Shown in pieces: positions 9,020 through 17,198 of a stretch of DNA of 64,000 nt. The position numbers were made by a program, and so were the translations under genes. The notes under the pieces were generated by a model. The model searched no databases and was not told where the DNA came from. It saw only the letters and a list, made by a program, of their open reading frames with translations. The stretch comes from Streptomyces sp. SCSIO 30461 (GTDB lineage: Bacteria; Actinomycetota; Actinomycetes; Streptomycetales; Streptomycetaceae), in contig NZ_CP146101.1 of the NCBI RefSeq assembly GCF_037023745.1, forward strand, positions 7,022,001-7,086,000, given 5' to 3'. The first letter of the stretch is position 1. Every line of letters begins with the position of its first letter.

Positions 9020-11353
9020 CTACGACCCTGCCGCAGCCACCGCCGCCTGGGGGCGGATCGGAAGGCGGTTGACCGGCCGGCCCGTGGCGGCGCGTACCGC
9101 GGAGGCGATGGCCGCCGGAGAGGTGACGACCGGCACCGCGCTGGCGGCCTTGGCCCCGAAGGGGGCGACCACGTCGCGTTCCTCGACGAGGGAGACGATA
9201 CGGATGTCAGGGGTGTCGAGAGCCGTCGGCAGGGCGTAGCCGGTGAGGTCGGGGTGGCGGACCAGACCGCGGGCCGTACGCAGGTTCTCGGTGAGGGCCG
9301 CGCCGACGCCCTGGGTGACGCCCGCCTCGATACGGGCCGCCAGCTGGGTCGGATTGAGCACCCGGCCGACGTCCTGGGCGACCGCCATCTCGACCACGCG
9401 CACGGAACCGAGCTCGATGTCGACGTCCACCACCGCACGGATCGCGCAGAAGGCGAGCCCGACGAAGGCGTCGCCCTGACCCTGGCCGTCCAGCGGCTCG
9501 GTGGGGTGGGGGCGGCACTGGGCGGTCGCCCAGAGCTCCTTGCCGTTCATCGCCTCGGTGACGGTCGTGGACAGCACACCGTCATACGAGGTGATCTTGC
9601 CGTCCGTGATCTGGAGCAGCTCGGTGGACATCCCGAACTTGTGGGCCAGCGGCTGGAGCAGTTGGGTGCGGACCATCCGCGCGGCCCGCTCCACCGCACC
9701 GCCCGAGACCCAGGTGTGGCGGCCGTGGGTGGCCGGTCCCGCCGGGGGCTGATCGGTGTCGACGGGCGCGATGTGCACCTCGTCGATGCCCAGCGTCTCC
9801 TGGACGATCTGCCGGGCGAGTGTGGCGAAGCCCTGACCGGTCTCCACGGCCGCACAGATGACCGTGGCCACGCCGTCCTGGACCTTGACCGTCGCCGTCG
9901 AGACCTCGTCGGTGCCCTCGGCCCCGAGCATATGGACCATGCCGAGCGCATAGCCGACGCCGCGGCGTACCGCGCCCGGTTCGCCCGCACCCTCGAGGCC
10001 GCCCGGGAGCAGCCAGACGTCCTCCGGGGCGTCCAGGGGCAGCGCCGGCAGGGGGAAGTCACGTACGGCCTGGAGCAGTTCCGCGACCGGGGCGGGGCAG
10101 GTGACCGTCTGGCCGGTGGGCAGCAGGTCGCCGGTCGCGAGCACGTTGCGCATCCGCAGGTCGAGCGGGTCGAGGCCCAGCTTCGCCGCGAGCTTGTCCA
10201 TCTGGGCCTCGTACGCGGCACACACCTGCATCGCGCCCTCGCCCCGCACATGGCCGGACGGCGGGTTGTTGGTGCGTACCGCCCAGCCCTCGATGAAGGC
10301 GTGCGGCACGACGTACGGTCCGCAGGCGAAGGCCACGGCGGCTGCCAGGGACTCCGACGAGGCGTCGGCGTAGGCACCGGCGTCCAGCAGGATCTGCGCC
10401 TCCACCTTCACCAGGCGGCCCTCGCCGTCGGCGTGGTGGCGGTAGCGCAGCAGGGTGGGATGGCGGTGGGCGTGGCCGAGGAAGGACTCCTCGCGAGTGG
10501 CCGTGAGCTTCACCGGACAGCCGGTCCTGAGCGCCAGCAGCCCGAGCGGGATCTGGAAGCCGGGGTCCTCGCGGTCGCCGGTCGCGCCGGGTACGCCGGT
10601 GACGACCAACTTGACCTGCTCGGGCGGCAGCCCGAAGCAGGCTGCGGCCAGATCGCGGTCGGTGTGCGGATCGGTGGAAGCGGTGTAGATCTCCACACCG
10701 CCGTCGGGGCGCGGCACGGCGAGGCCCGCTTCCGCCCCGATGGGGGCCGGGTCCTGGCGGCCGATCCGGTACAAGCCCTCGACGACGGTCTCGCCGGACA
10801 CCGCGGGGTCGCCGTAGCTGAGCGGGATGTGCCGGATCAGATTGCCGTCCGGATGCAGCGGCTCGGCGGAGAACGCCTGCTCGGGATCGGTGACCGGTTC
10901 GAGGACCTCGTACTCGACCATGATCGCGGCTGCGGCGAGCCTGGCCGTGTCCGGGTGGTCGGCTGCGACGGCGGCGATCGCCTCGCCGTGATGGCGGACC
11001 AGATCGGACGCGAACACCGGACGGTCGGCGACACTGCGCCCGTAGGCCGCGTCACCGGGGACGTCGGTGTGTGTGACGACGGCCCGTACGCCGGGCATGG
11101 CCGCGGCCGCTGAGGTGTCGATGGCGGTGATACGGGCGTGCGGGTGCGGGGAGCGCAGGAGCGCTGCCCACAGCAGGCCTTCCGCCCACAGGTCGGAGGC
11201 GTAGGGGAAGGTGCCCTCGGTCTTGGCGCGGGCGTCGGCCTGCGGGAGCGAGGCGCCCAGTCCGTGGGCCGGCGCCTCCTGCCCGGGGCCGTCGGCCGCA
11301 GAGGGCGTCGCGGTGGTCGATGTGGCCGCGGTGGTGGCCGCGTCGTTGCTCAC
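9020..11353 (-). CDS. Molybdopterin-binding large subunit, xanthine dehydrogenase/aldehyde oxidase family
   Basis: A 777-residue molybdenum hydroxylase subunit. Recognisable blocks are the N-terminal hammerhead domain (~35-140), the substrate/Moco motifs GATGDREDPGFQIPLGLLAL (~245), VRGEGAMQ (~365), ETGQGFATLARQIV (~510) and DTDQPPAGPATHGRHTW (~535). The C-terminal block that normally carries the catalytic Glu (consensus GVGEPP) reads FGAKAASAVP here (~residue 732), so the Glu appears to be absent. The start GTG overlaps the stop of the iron-sulphur gene by 4 bases (GTGA). The substrate is unknown; the missing Glu makes ordinary hydroxylase activity uncertain. Confidence 0.88.
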   Translation of the reverse strand: MSNDAATTAATSTTATPSAADGPGQEAPAHGLGASLPQADARAKTEGTFPYASDLWAEGLLWAALLRSPHPHARITAIDTSAAAAMPGVRAVVTHTDVPGDAAYGRSVADRPVFASDLVRHHGEAIAAVAADHPDTARLAAAAIMVEYEVLEPVTDPEQAFSAEPLHPDGNLIRHIPLSYGDPAVSGETVVEGLYRIGRQDPAPIGAEAGLAVPRPDGGVEIYTASTDPHTDRDLAAACFGLPPEQVKLVVTGVPGATGDREDPGFQIPLGLLALRTGCPVKLTATREESFLGHAHRHPTLLRYRHHADGEGRLVKVEAQILLDAGAYADASSESLAAAVAFACGPYVVPHAFIEGWAVRTNNPPSGHVRGEGAMQVCAAYEAQMDKLAAKLGLDPLDLRMRNVLATGDLLPTGQTVTCPAPVAELLQAVRDFPLPALPLDAPEDVWLLPGGLEGAGEPGAVRRGVGYALGMVHMLGAEGTDEVSTATVKVQDGVATVICAAVETGQGFATLARQIVQETLGIDEVHIAPVDTDQPPAGPATHGRHTWVSGGAVERAARMVRTQLLQPLAHKFGMSTELLQITDGKITSYDGVLSTTVTEAMNGKELWATAQCRPHPTEPLDGQGQGDAFVGLAFCAIRAVVDVDIELGSVRVVEMAVAQDVGRVLNPTQLAARIEAGVTQGVGAALTENLRTARGLVRHPDLTGYALPTALDTPDIRIVSLVEERDVVAPFGAKAASAVPVVTSPAAIASAVRAATGRPVNRLPIRPQAAVAAAGS

Positions 11354-12966
11354 GCCATGCCTCCGTCATGCGGGTGGAGCGGCTGCACACTGCCTGCCCC
11401 CGGGGGTGCCTGGTGCGGGATGCGGGCGACCACGTCGCCACCCGGATCGAAGGGCTCGGCAGTCTCGGCGATGGCCTCGCGCTCGGCGACGACCTGGCGT
11501 ACGGCGTCGAGCACTCCGCGGTAGCCGGAGCAGCGGCAGAGGTTGCCGCACAGTGCCTGACGGGTCTCCAGCTCGGTGGGGGAGTGGTTGCCCTCCAGCA
11601 GATCGTGGACGGTCATGGCCATGCCGGGGATGCAGAAACCGCACTGGACCGCGCCGCAGGCGGCGAGCGCGCGCTGCACATCGGACGGTTCGCCGTCGGC
11701 GGCGAGACCTTCGACCGTGCGGACCTCGGACCCTGCCGCCGTGGCTGCCGGGACCAGGCAGGAAGCAACCAGCCGACCGTCGACCTGGACGTTGCACGCG
11801 CCGCACTCGCCCTGCGAGCAGCCGTCCTTGGCGCCCGCGAGGCCGAGGCGCTCACGCAGGACGTAGAGCAGGGACTCGCCCACCCAGGCGTCCGTGACGG
11901 GGCGGTCGGCTCCGTTGACACGCAGGACGTACGAGGCGGTCGGGTGCTCGTCTCCGTGCGGGGAGAGCGAGGCGGCGGACGCGGACGGCGTGTCCTCGAC
12001 CCGGGCTTCGGCCTGGGGTTCGGCCTGGGTTTGGGTCCGCGCTTCGGCCTGGGCTTCGGTGGGGACCGCGTCGGTGGTGTCACCGGTGTCCGCTTCGGGC
12101 TGTTCGCCTTCAGACCGTTCGCCTTCAGGCCGTTCGCCTTCAGGCCGTTCGCCTTCAGGCCGCTCGACTTCAGGCTGCTCGAAGGGCTCGGCGCTGTCCT
12201 CGGGCTGCGCCGCCTCCGTCCCCGCCTCCGGGTAGGCGCCCGTCTCCGCGCCGGTGTCCGGTTCCGCCGCAGCCCAGGGCGCGGCAGCGCCACCGGGCAG
12301 CGTCACCGGATAGGGCGCGGACTCCCCGGAGACCGGCGCCGGCCCGGGAACCGGCCCATAGGTGTTCGACTCGGCCGTCGCCCAGGGCGCGGGCGCGCCG
12401 CCCGGCAGGGTGGCGGGCGGCGTGCGATCGCCCCAGTGGGACGACAGCGCCGACGCCGAGTACTCCCCCGACTCGTCCGGCAAGTCCCCCTGGGCCAGCG
12501 GAATGGTCCACTGCCCGGTGAGCTCGGTCGCCCCGCCGTGCGTGGCCTGCTCGTGGGCCGACTCGCCGGACGGGACGCTCTCGCCGCCGGGCTGCGGGTG
12601 CACCGCATCGTGGGCCGACTCGCCGGACGGGACGCTCTCGCCGCCGGACTGCGGGTGCACCGCATCGGGGAACGTCCACTGCGCGGTCGCCTGCGGGTCG
12701 CCCGCCTCGGGCTCGGGCCAGGACGGAGCAGCGCCCTCTGCCGGCGTCAGCGGCGTGATCATGGGCGGCGGCACGAAGCCGTGGCCTGGTGCCGCGAGCG
12801 GCGCGTCCAGGGCACCGTCCGGGGGCAGCTGGACGAAGGCCGTCATATCGGAGTCGTACTCGCCCTGCGGGATGGGCTGCCAGCGGCCCCGGCGCTGCCG
12901 CTCATGCGCTTCGTGCGCCTGCTGCCGCTCTTCCGACCGCTGCGAGCCGTTGTCCTCCGTGCTCAC
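11350..12966 (-). CDS. 2Fe-2S subunit of the molybdenum hydroxylase with long disordered N-terminal extension
   Basis: A 538-residue protein whose last ~195 residues are a standard small subunit with two [2Fe-2S] clusters: C-x4-C-x2-C (CSQGECGAC) and a later Cys for the plant-ferredoxin-type centre, then QCGFC and LCRC for the second. Typical stand-alone subunits are ~160-200 residues. The first ~343 residues are Pro/Glu/Gly-rich, with two internal repeat families (EGERP-type pentads and a duplicated 19-residue unit), and look disordered. GTG start overlapping the FAD gene stop by 4 bases. It transfers electrons from the Mo site to FAD. Confidence 0.88.
   Translation of the reverse strand: MSTEDNGSQRSEERQQAHEAHERQRRGRWQPIPQGEYDSDMTAFVQLPPDGALDAPLAAPGHGFVPPPMITPLTPAEGAAPSWPEPEAGDPQATAQWTFPDAVHPQSGGESVPSGESAHDAVHPQPGGESVPSGESAHEQATHGGATELTGQWTIPLAQGDLPDESGEYSASALSSHWGDRTPPATLPGGAPAPWATAESNTYGPVPGPAPVSGESAPYPVTLPGGAAAPWAAAEPDTGAETGAYPEAGTEAAQPEDSAEPFEQPEVERPEGERPEGERPEGERSEGEQPEADTGDTTDAVPTEAQAEARTQTQAEPQAEARVEDTPSASAASLSPHGDEHPTASYVLRVNGADRPVTDAWVGESLLYVLRERLGLAGAKDGCSQGECGACNVQVDGRLVASCLVPAATAAGSEVRTVEGLAADGEPSDVQRALAACGAVQCGFCIPGMAMTVHDLLEGNHSPTELETRQALCGNLCRCSGYRGVLDAVRQVVAEREAIAETAEPFDPGGDVVARIPHQAPPGAGSVQPLHPHDGGMA
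12103..12177. repeat. Five 15-bp tandem repeats in the iron-sulphur subunit gene
   Basis: The unit TTCGCCTTCAGGCCG (plus strand) occurs at 12103, 12118, 12133 and 12148, with a degenerate copy at 12163. It encodes Glu/Gly/Arg/Pro pentads in the disordered extension. Confidence 0.85.
12552..12665. repeat. 57-bp tandem duplication in the iron-sulphur subunit gene
   Basis: Two nearly identical 57-bp copies (12552-12608 and 12609-12665) encode a 19-residue unit (GGESVPSGESAHDAVHPQ-like). They stay in frame and look like a recent slippage or duplication. Confidence 0.85.
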
Positions 12967-13841
12967 GACAGCGCCCTCCCCAGTGCTCGTCGGGCCAGCG
13001 CGGCGACCGTCCGCCGCAGGTGCAGGATCGCGGGCGGCATCTGCTCGCCCCCGTCCGGGTCCGGGATGCAGGCCGCCGCCACGTACTCGCCGAAGGCGGT
13101 CAGCGCCTCGGGCGCCAGTCCGCGCTCACCGTCCCAGTCGATCAGCGAAGCGATCCACCGCTCCGCCTCCAGCGGACGCAGCGGCATGGGCGCGATGGCG
13201 CCGACCGCGCACCGCACCCCGCGCCTGGCCGGATCGAGCACGACGGCCACGGACGCGGATGCCCGGCCGGGACCGGTGCGCCCGGTGACCTTGAGGAACA
13301 CCTGGGGAGCATGCAGCAGCGGCACACGCACGAAGCCGATCAGCTCGGCCGGCCCCAGCATGTCCCGGCCGGCAAGCAGATGGGAGACCGGCAGTTCGCG
13401 GCGGGCACCACCCGGGCCGGCGACGATCAGCTCCGCCTCCAGGGCGGCGAGGACGGGCAGGGTGTCGCCGGTGGGTGCCGCGGTGGCGATGTTGCCGCCG
13501 AGTGTTCCGGCGTTGCGGATCTGCGGCGGTCCAGCGGCTCGGGCGGACGCGGCGAGCGCGGGGATCAGCGCGGCGAAGTCGGGCCTGCCCATGCGGGCGT
13601 GGGTGAGTCCGGCGCCGAGCAGCGCATGTCCGTCCTGGTACTGCCAGCCGCGGATCTCGTTGATCCGACCGAGACCGACCAGCCCCGCAGGCCTCAGCCG
13701 GCCCTTGTTGACGGCGGCCATCAGGTCCGTACCACCCGCGACCGGCACGGCAGCGGGCATGGCGCTGAGCGCCGCCACGGCCTCGTCGAGCGAAGCCGGC
13801 AGCGTCACGGGCTGCGTCGCCTGCGATGCGTGCGTGGTCAA
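12963..13841 (-). CDS. FAD-binding subunit of the molybdenum hydroxylase
   Basis: First gene of the three-gene operon. From TTG 13841, with AAGGGG 8 bases upstream, the product is 292 residues, the normal size for the FAD_binding_5/CO-dehydrogenase-flavoprotein family. Visible motifs: VAGGTDLMAAVNKG (FAD pyrophosphate loop, ~residue 35) and IRNAGTLGGNIATAAPTGDT (~residue 110), followed by the C-terminal domain. The frame extends further upstream to 13994, but that stretch is not conserved-looking and has no better ribosome-binding site. It passes electrons from the 2Fe-2S centres to the final acceptor, likely NAD+ or oxygen. Confidence 0.9.
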   Translation of the reverse strand: MTTHASQATQPVTLPASLDEAVAALSAMPAAVPVAGGTDLMAAVNKGRLRPAGLVGLGRINEIRGWQYQDGHALLGAGLTHARMGRPDFAALIPALAASARAAGPPQIRNAGTLGGNIATAAPTGDTLPVLAALEAELIVAGPGGARRELPVSHLLAGRDMLGPAELIGFVRVPLLHAPQVFLKVTGRTGPGRASASVAVVLDPARRGVRCAVGAIAPMPLRPLEAERWIASLIDWDGERGLAPEALTAFGEYVAAACIPDPDGGEQMPPAILHLRRTVAALARRALGRALS

Positions 13842-14276
13842 CCCAGCTGCCCCTTCCCGGTGTCCCGGCTGTCCGAGCTGTCCGACTGTGTTGCCGTACC
13901 GTACGTGCTCACGGCCCGGAGGTGGCAACTCTGGCACATCTTCCGAACAGTCAGGCGCGAGGGTCTGCGACTCGGACGAGCGGCGCATCCGCACCGGGCA
14001 CCCCTTGGACGGGGGATCATCCGGTATGCCGTGACGGTGCCGTCACATGCGGGTTCTCGCTCTTCCGCGGTCCTTGTACGACTTTTCCCTGTTGCCGTCC
14101 ACAGTGTCAGGCAGCGCCCCGCATGGCACCCCTCTGTTGCCGGGCTCACACGTTTGGGGGCGCGGACTCGATCTGGCGTCCGAAGAGTCCGCTCTGCGGC
14201 GGGGTTGCCTGGCCCCCGCGGCAGAGCGGCAGGAACGGCCGTGTCCGGCCGCGGCGCTGCGGGACACGCATACGCG

Positions 14277-14321
14277 GACGGCCTCCGACAGCGCGCCCGC
14301 AGCGCGCCTCCGGAGGCCGTC
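14277..14321 (-). terminator. Two-tier hairpin downstream of the DUF3039 gene
   Basis: An outer perfect 11-bp stem (14277-14287 with 14311-14321) encloses an inner GCGCGC/GCGCGC stem (14291-14296 with 14302-14307) with a 5-nt loop. It lies about 115 bases past the DUF3039 stop and is the probable terminator. Confidence 0.65.
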
Positions 14322-14325
14322 GACA

Positions 14326-14384
14326 CGGAAGGACCGGAAGGACCGGAAGGACCGGAAGGACCGGAAGGACCGGAAGGACCGGAA
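14326..14384. repeat. 9-bp tandem repeat array GGACCGGAA
   Basis: Six exact consecutive copies of GGACCGGAA (14331-14384) are preceded by a partial copy (14326-14330) and followed by degenerate GGACCG-rich sequence to about 14425. The period is a multiple of three, but the array lies outside any credible gene. Confidence 0.9.
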
Positions 14385-14434
14385 CAACAGGACGGACCGC
14401 AAGGACCAGGACCGACCGGACCGGCCGCCGCGGC

Positions 14435-14722
14435 CTACTTGTCCTTGCCGCCGCCCTTGTCCTTGTCCCCGCCCGAGCCCATCGACTCGTAGATCTCCTT
14501 GCACATCGGGCAGACCGGGTACTTCTTGGGGTCGCGCCCCGGCACCCACACCTTCCCGCACAGTGCCACCACGGGAGTGCCGTCGAGGGCGCTCGCCATG
14601 ATCTTGTCCTTCTGGACGTAGTGGGCGAAGCGCTCGTGGTCACCGTCACCGTGCGACACCTGCGGCGTCGGCTCCACGAGGGTGCCCGTACCTGCCCCGC
14701 GCTCGGGCTCAAGAGTGCTCAT
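14435..14722 (-). CDS. DUF3039 domain protein
   Basis: A 95-residue conserved actinobacterial protein starting at ATG 14722. The DUF3039 core is recognisable (HERFAHYVQKDKIMASALDG, then PVVALCGKVWVPGRDP). Cysteines in ALCGK and CPMCKE form a zinc-ribbon-like pair. The C terminus is a Lys/Gly/Asp-rich tail. An in-frame TTG three codons upstream is a less likely start. The function is unknown; the gene sits just downstream of yqgE on the same strand with 30 bases between, so co-transcription is plausible. Confidence 0.88.
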   Translation of the reverse strand: MSTLEPERGAGTGTLVEPTPQVSHGDGDHERFAHYVQKDKIMASALDGTPVVALCGKVWVPGRDPKKYPVCPMCKEIYESMGSGGDKDKGGGKDK

Positions 14723-14752
14723 GAGTGTCAAGGGTACTTAAGGGCGGCGGCT

Positions 14753-15313
14753 TCAGTTGAGCGAAGGGTCGTCCGGATACGTGGCGACCATCGCCAGCTC
14801 ACCGCGCTGCCGGCGCAGCACCGCCCGCCACAGGCTCTCCGGACGCGGCGACGACACGTCGCCGGGCTCTGACTCGACCACATACCAGGCACCCTCGGTC
14901 AGCTCGTCCTCCAACTGCCCGGGGCCCCAGCCCGCGTATCCCGCGAAGATCCGCAGCGAGCCCAGGGCGGACGCGAGCAGCTCGGGCGGGGCCTCCAGGT
15001 CGACAAGGCCGATCGCCCCGTACACACGACGCCAGCCGAGCGGGCCGTCGTCGCCGGGGATGACGGCAACGCCGAGTGCGGAGTCCAGCGAGACGGGGCC
15101 GCCCTGGAAGACCACTCCGGGCTCGCCCGCCAGGCTCGCCCAGGGTTCCAGGATGTCGCCGACCACCACGGGCGTGGGCCTGTTCAGGACCACGCCGAGC
15201 GAACCCTCGTCGTCGTGGTCGAGCAGGAGGACAACCGCGCGGTCGAAGTTCGGATCCGCGAGGGCCGGAGTGGCGACGAGCAGCCGCCCTGTGAGGGAGG
15301 ACACCTCGGTCAT
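14753..15313 (-). CDS. YqgE/AlgH family protein (UPF0301)
   Basis: A 186-residue protein. The family hallmarks are present: LTGRLLVATPALADPNFDRA at the N terminus, VVLLLDHDDEGSLGVVLNRP, VVFQGGPVSLDSAL and FAGYAGWGPGQLEDEL. The biochemical role of the family is unsettled; AlgH was first linked to alginate regulation in Pseudomonas. Start ATG 15313 is preferred; ATG 15322, three codons earlier, is also possible. It is divergent from murA across a 314-bp region with a 36-bp palindrome. Confidence 0.9.
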   Translation of the reverse strand: MTEVSSLTGRLLVATPALADPNFDRAVVLLLDHDDEGSLGVVLNRPTPVVVGDILEPWASLAGEPGVVFQGGPVSLDSALGVAVIPGDDGPLGWRRVYGAIGLVDLEAPPELLASALGSLRIFAGYAGWGPGQLEDELTEGAWYVVESEPGDVSSPRPESLWRAVLRRQRGELAMVATYPDDPSLN

Positions 15314-15627
15314 GCGAGACATGATCTCGCATCTTCACCTTCCGCGGGGAGCGGCCTGCGGAGCACGGACCCGGCGCGTACGGCCCGCCGCGGCGGGCCG
15401 TACGCGCCCGTCGGGCCACCCGGCACCGGCCGACGGGCGCGACATCATGCGGACCGTGACCCTCCGCGTATATGGACGAACAGAACGTACTGTGTCGAAT
15501 TCATTACGCATCCGAGGTGCCCTTGGCCTTATGGAACACGGGTAGGGGGGCCTTAACCTTTTCCCTGGCCCCTGCCCGACCTCCCCCCTCGCCACCGCTG
15601 AGAGGGGACCTCCGGAACGCGAGATTC
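15314..15627. other. 314-bp divergent intergenic region, yqgE/murA
   Basis: Contains the promoters for yqgE and murA. The yqgE-proximal half holds a perfect 36-bp palindrome (15373-15408) and an overlapping hairpin (15407-15414 with 15430-15437). The murA-proximal half is more AT-rich (around 15470-15560). An alternative upstream start for murA is open by frame but not conserved-looking. Confidence 0.55.
15373..15408. repeat. 36-bp perfect palindrome
   Basis: Bases 15373-15390 are the exact reverse complement of 15391-15408 with no loop. The centre is CCGCCGCGGCGG. It is about 60 bases upstream of yqgE and 220 upstream of murA, so a terminator role is not obvious. Confidence 0.85.
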
Positions 15628-16968
15628 ATGACCGGCACAGACGATGTACTGCTTGTCCACGGCGGAACCCCGCTGGTGGGCGAGATCCGCGTCCGCGGCG
15701 CCAAGAACCTGGTGCCGAAGGCCATGGTCGCCGCGCTGCTCGGCAGCGAGCCGAGCCGGCTGCGCAATGTGCCCGACATCCGCGATGTGCGGGTGGTGCG
15801 CGGGCTGCTCCAGCTGCACGGTGTGACGGTGCGCCCGGGTGACGAGCCGGGCGAACTGGTGCTCGACCCGACGTATGTCGAGAGCGCCAACGTCGCCGAC
15901 ATCGACGCGCACGCGGGCTCCTCCCGGATCCCGATCCTCTTCTGCGGACCGCTGCTGCATCGCCTGGGCCACGCGTTCATCCCCGGTCTCGGCGGCTGCG
16001 ACATCGGCGGCCGGCCGATCGACTTCCACTTCGACGTGCTGCGGCAGTTCGGCGCGAAGATCGAGAAGCGTGATGACGGACAGTATCTGGAAGCCCCGCA
16101 GCGGCTGCGCGGCTGCAAGATCCGGCTGCCGTACCCTTCGGTCGGCTCGACCGAGCAGGTGCTGCTGACGGCTGTGCTCGCCGAGGGGGTCACCGAGCTG
16201 TCCAATGCGGCTGTGGAGCCGGAGATCGAGGACCTCATCTGCGTGCTGCAGAAGATGGGCGCGATCATCTCGATGGACACCGACCGTACGATTCGGATCA
16301 CCGGTGTCGAGCGGCTCGGCGGCTACACCCACCGGGCGCTCCCGGACCGCCTGGAGGCCGCCTCCTGGGCCTCGGCGGCGCTGGCGACCGAGGGAAACAT
16401 CTACGTCCGCGGAGCGCAGCAGCGCTCGATGATGACCTTCCTGAACACCTACCGGAGGGTCGGCGGCGCCTTCGAGATCGACGACGAGGGCATCCGCTTC
16501 TGGCACCCGGGTGGCTCGCTCAACGCCATCGCCCTGGAGACGGACGTGCATCCCGGCTTCCAGACGGACTGGCAGCAGCCGCTGGTGGTGGCCCTGACGC
16601 AGGCCGCGGGTCTGTCGATCGTGCACGAGACGGTCTACGAGTCGCGGCTCGGCTTCACCTCCGCACTGAACCAGATGGGCGCGCACATCCAGCTGTACCG
16701 GGAGTGCCTGGGCGGCTCCGACTGTCGCTTCGGCCAGCGGAACTTCCTGCACTCGGCGGTCGTCTCCGGCCCGACGAAGCTCCAAGGCGCGGATCTGGTC
16801 ATCCCGGACCTGCGGGGCGGGTTCTCGTATCTGATCGCGGCGCTGGCGGCGCAGGGCACCTCCCGGGTGCACGGGATCGGCCTGATCAACCGCGGCTACG
16901 AGAACTTCATGGAGAAACTGGTGGAACTGGGCGCCAAGGTCGAGCTCCCGGCGGGCGCCGTACTGTGA
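15628..16968 (+). CDS. murA: UDP-N-acetylglucosamine 1-carboxyvinyltransferase
   Basis: First committed step of peptidoglycan synthesis: transfers enolpyruvate from PEP to UDP-GlcNAc in the cytoplasm. The 446-residue product has the family length (~420-450). Lys26 in RGAKN and the reactive Cys124 in GLGGCDIGGRP, the PEP-adduct/fosfomycin-target residue, are both present, so it should be fosfomycin-sensitive in principle. ATG 15628 is chosen over an upstream start at 15472 because the protein then begins with the conserved VLLVHGGTPLVGEIRVRGAK segment. It is followed by a perfect 14-bp hairpin terminator and converges on hupA. Streptomyces usually carry a second murA elsewhere. Confidence 0.95.
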   Translation: MTGTDDVLLVHGGTPLVGEIRVRGAKNLVPKAMVAALLGSEPSRLRNVPDIRDVRVVRGLLQLHGVTVRPGDEPGELVLDPTYVESANVADIDAHAGSSRIPILFCGPLLHRLGHAFIPGLGGCDIGGRPIDFHFDVLRQFGAKIEKRDDGQYLEAPQRLRGCKIRLPYPSVGSTEQVLLTAVLAEGVTELSNAAVEPEIEDLICVLQKMGAIISMDTDRTIRITGVERLGGYTHRALPDRLEAASWASAALATEGNIYVRGAQQRSMMTFLNTYRRVGGAFEIDDEGIRFWHPGGSLNAIALETDVHPGFQTDWQQPLVVALTQAAGLSIVHETVYESRLGFTSALNQMGAHIQLYRECLGGSDCRFGQRNFLHSAVVSGPTKLQGADLVIPDLRGGFSYLIAALAAQGTSRVHGIGLINRGYENFMEKLVELGAKVELPAGAVL

Positions 16969-17002
16969 ACCGCCCCGGCGGGCTGACGGACTGACGGTGG
17001 GC

Positions 17003-17037
17003 GTGGCCCCGGCTGTGGCAGTGACAGCCGGGGCCAC
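17003..17037 (+). terminator. murA terminator
   Basis: Perfect 14-bp inverted repeat (17003-17016 with 17024-17037) and a 7-nt loop, 34 bases past the murA stop. Confidence 0.85.
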
Positions 17038-17081
17038 ACCCATGGGGGCGCCTGCCGCCGAGAAGCCCCGGGAAACGCGTA

Positions 17082-17115
17082 GAGGGCGACCACCCGGTCC
17101 CGGGTGGTCGCCCTC
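17082..17115 (-). terminator. hupA terminator
   Basis: Perfect inverted repeat, up to 16 bp (17082-17097 with 17100-17115), with a very short loop, 83 bases past the hupA stop and facing the murA terminator. Confidence 0.8.
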
Positions 17116-17198
17116 GCACGTTGCGCGCGGACGCGTCACGCGCGCGCCGTGAGGCGTCGCGAGGCCTCCGCGGAGTGCCGCGGTGCTCGCGGGTCGCC

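Larger units (their letters stand above)
13842..14434. other. 593-bp intergenic region with hairpin and tandem repeat
   Basis: Upstream of the dehydrogenase operon and downstream of the DUF3039 gene, both on the minus strand. It should contain the operon promoter (somewhere in 13842-14100). It also contains the strong hairpin 14277-14321 and the GGACCGGAA repeat array 14326-14384. Open frames crossing it are repeat-driven and not protein-like. Confidence 0.55.

Noticed and set aside
8833..9072. Short plus-strand frame between the MFS gene and dehydrogenase operon
   Set aside because: It overlaps the end of the large subunit, has low-complexity Pro/Gly sequence and no ribosome-binding site.
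11320..14034. A 904-codon plus-strand open frame
   Set aside because: Fully antisense to the dehydrogenase operon, with no domain and no ribosome-binding site; long antisense frames are expected in high-GC DNA.
12789..14492. A 567-codon plus-strand open frame with collagen-like Gly-Pro-Glu repeats
   Set aside because: It lies antisense to the FAD and iron-sulphur subunit genes, its composition is Arg/Pro/Gly-rich, and the repeats simply reflect the 9-bp GGACCGGAA array read in frame.
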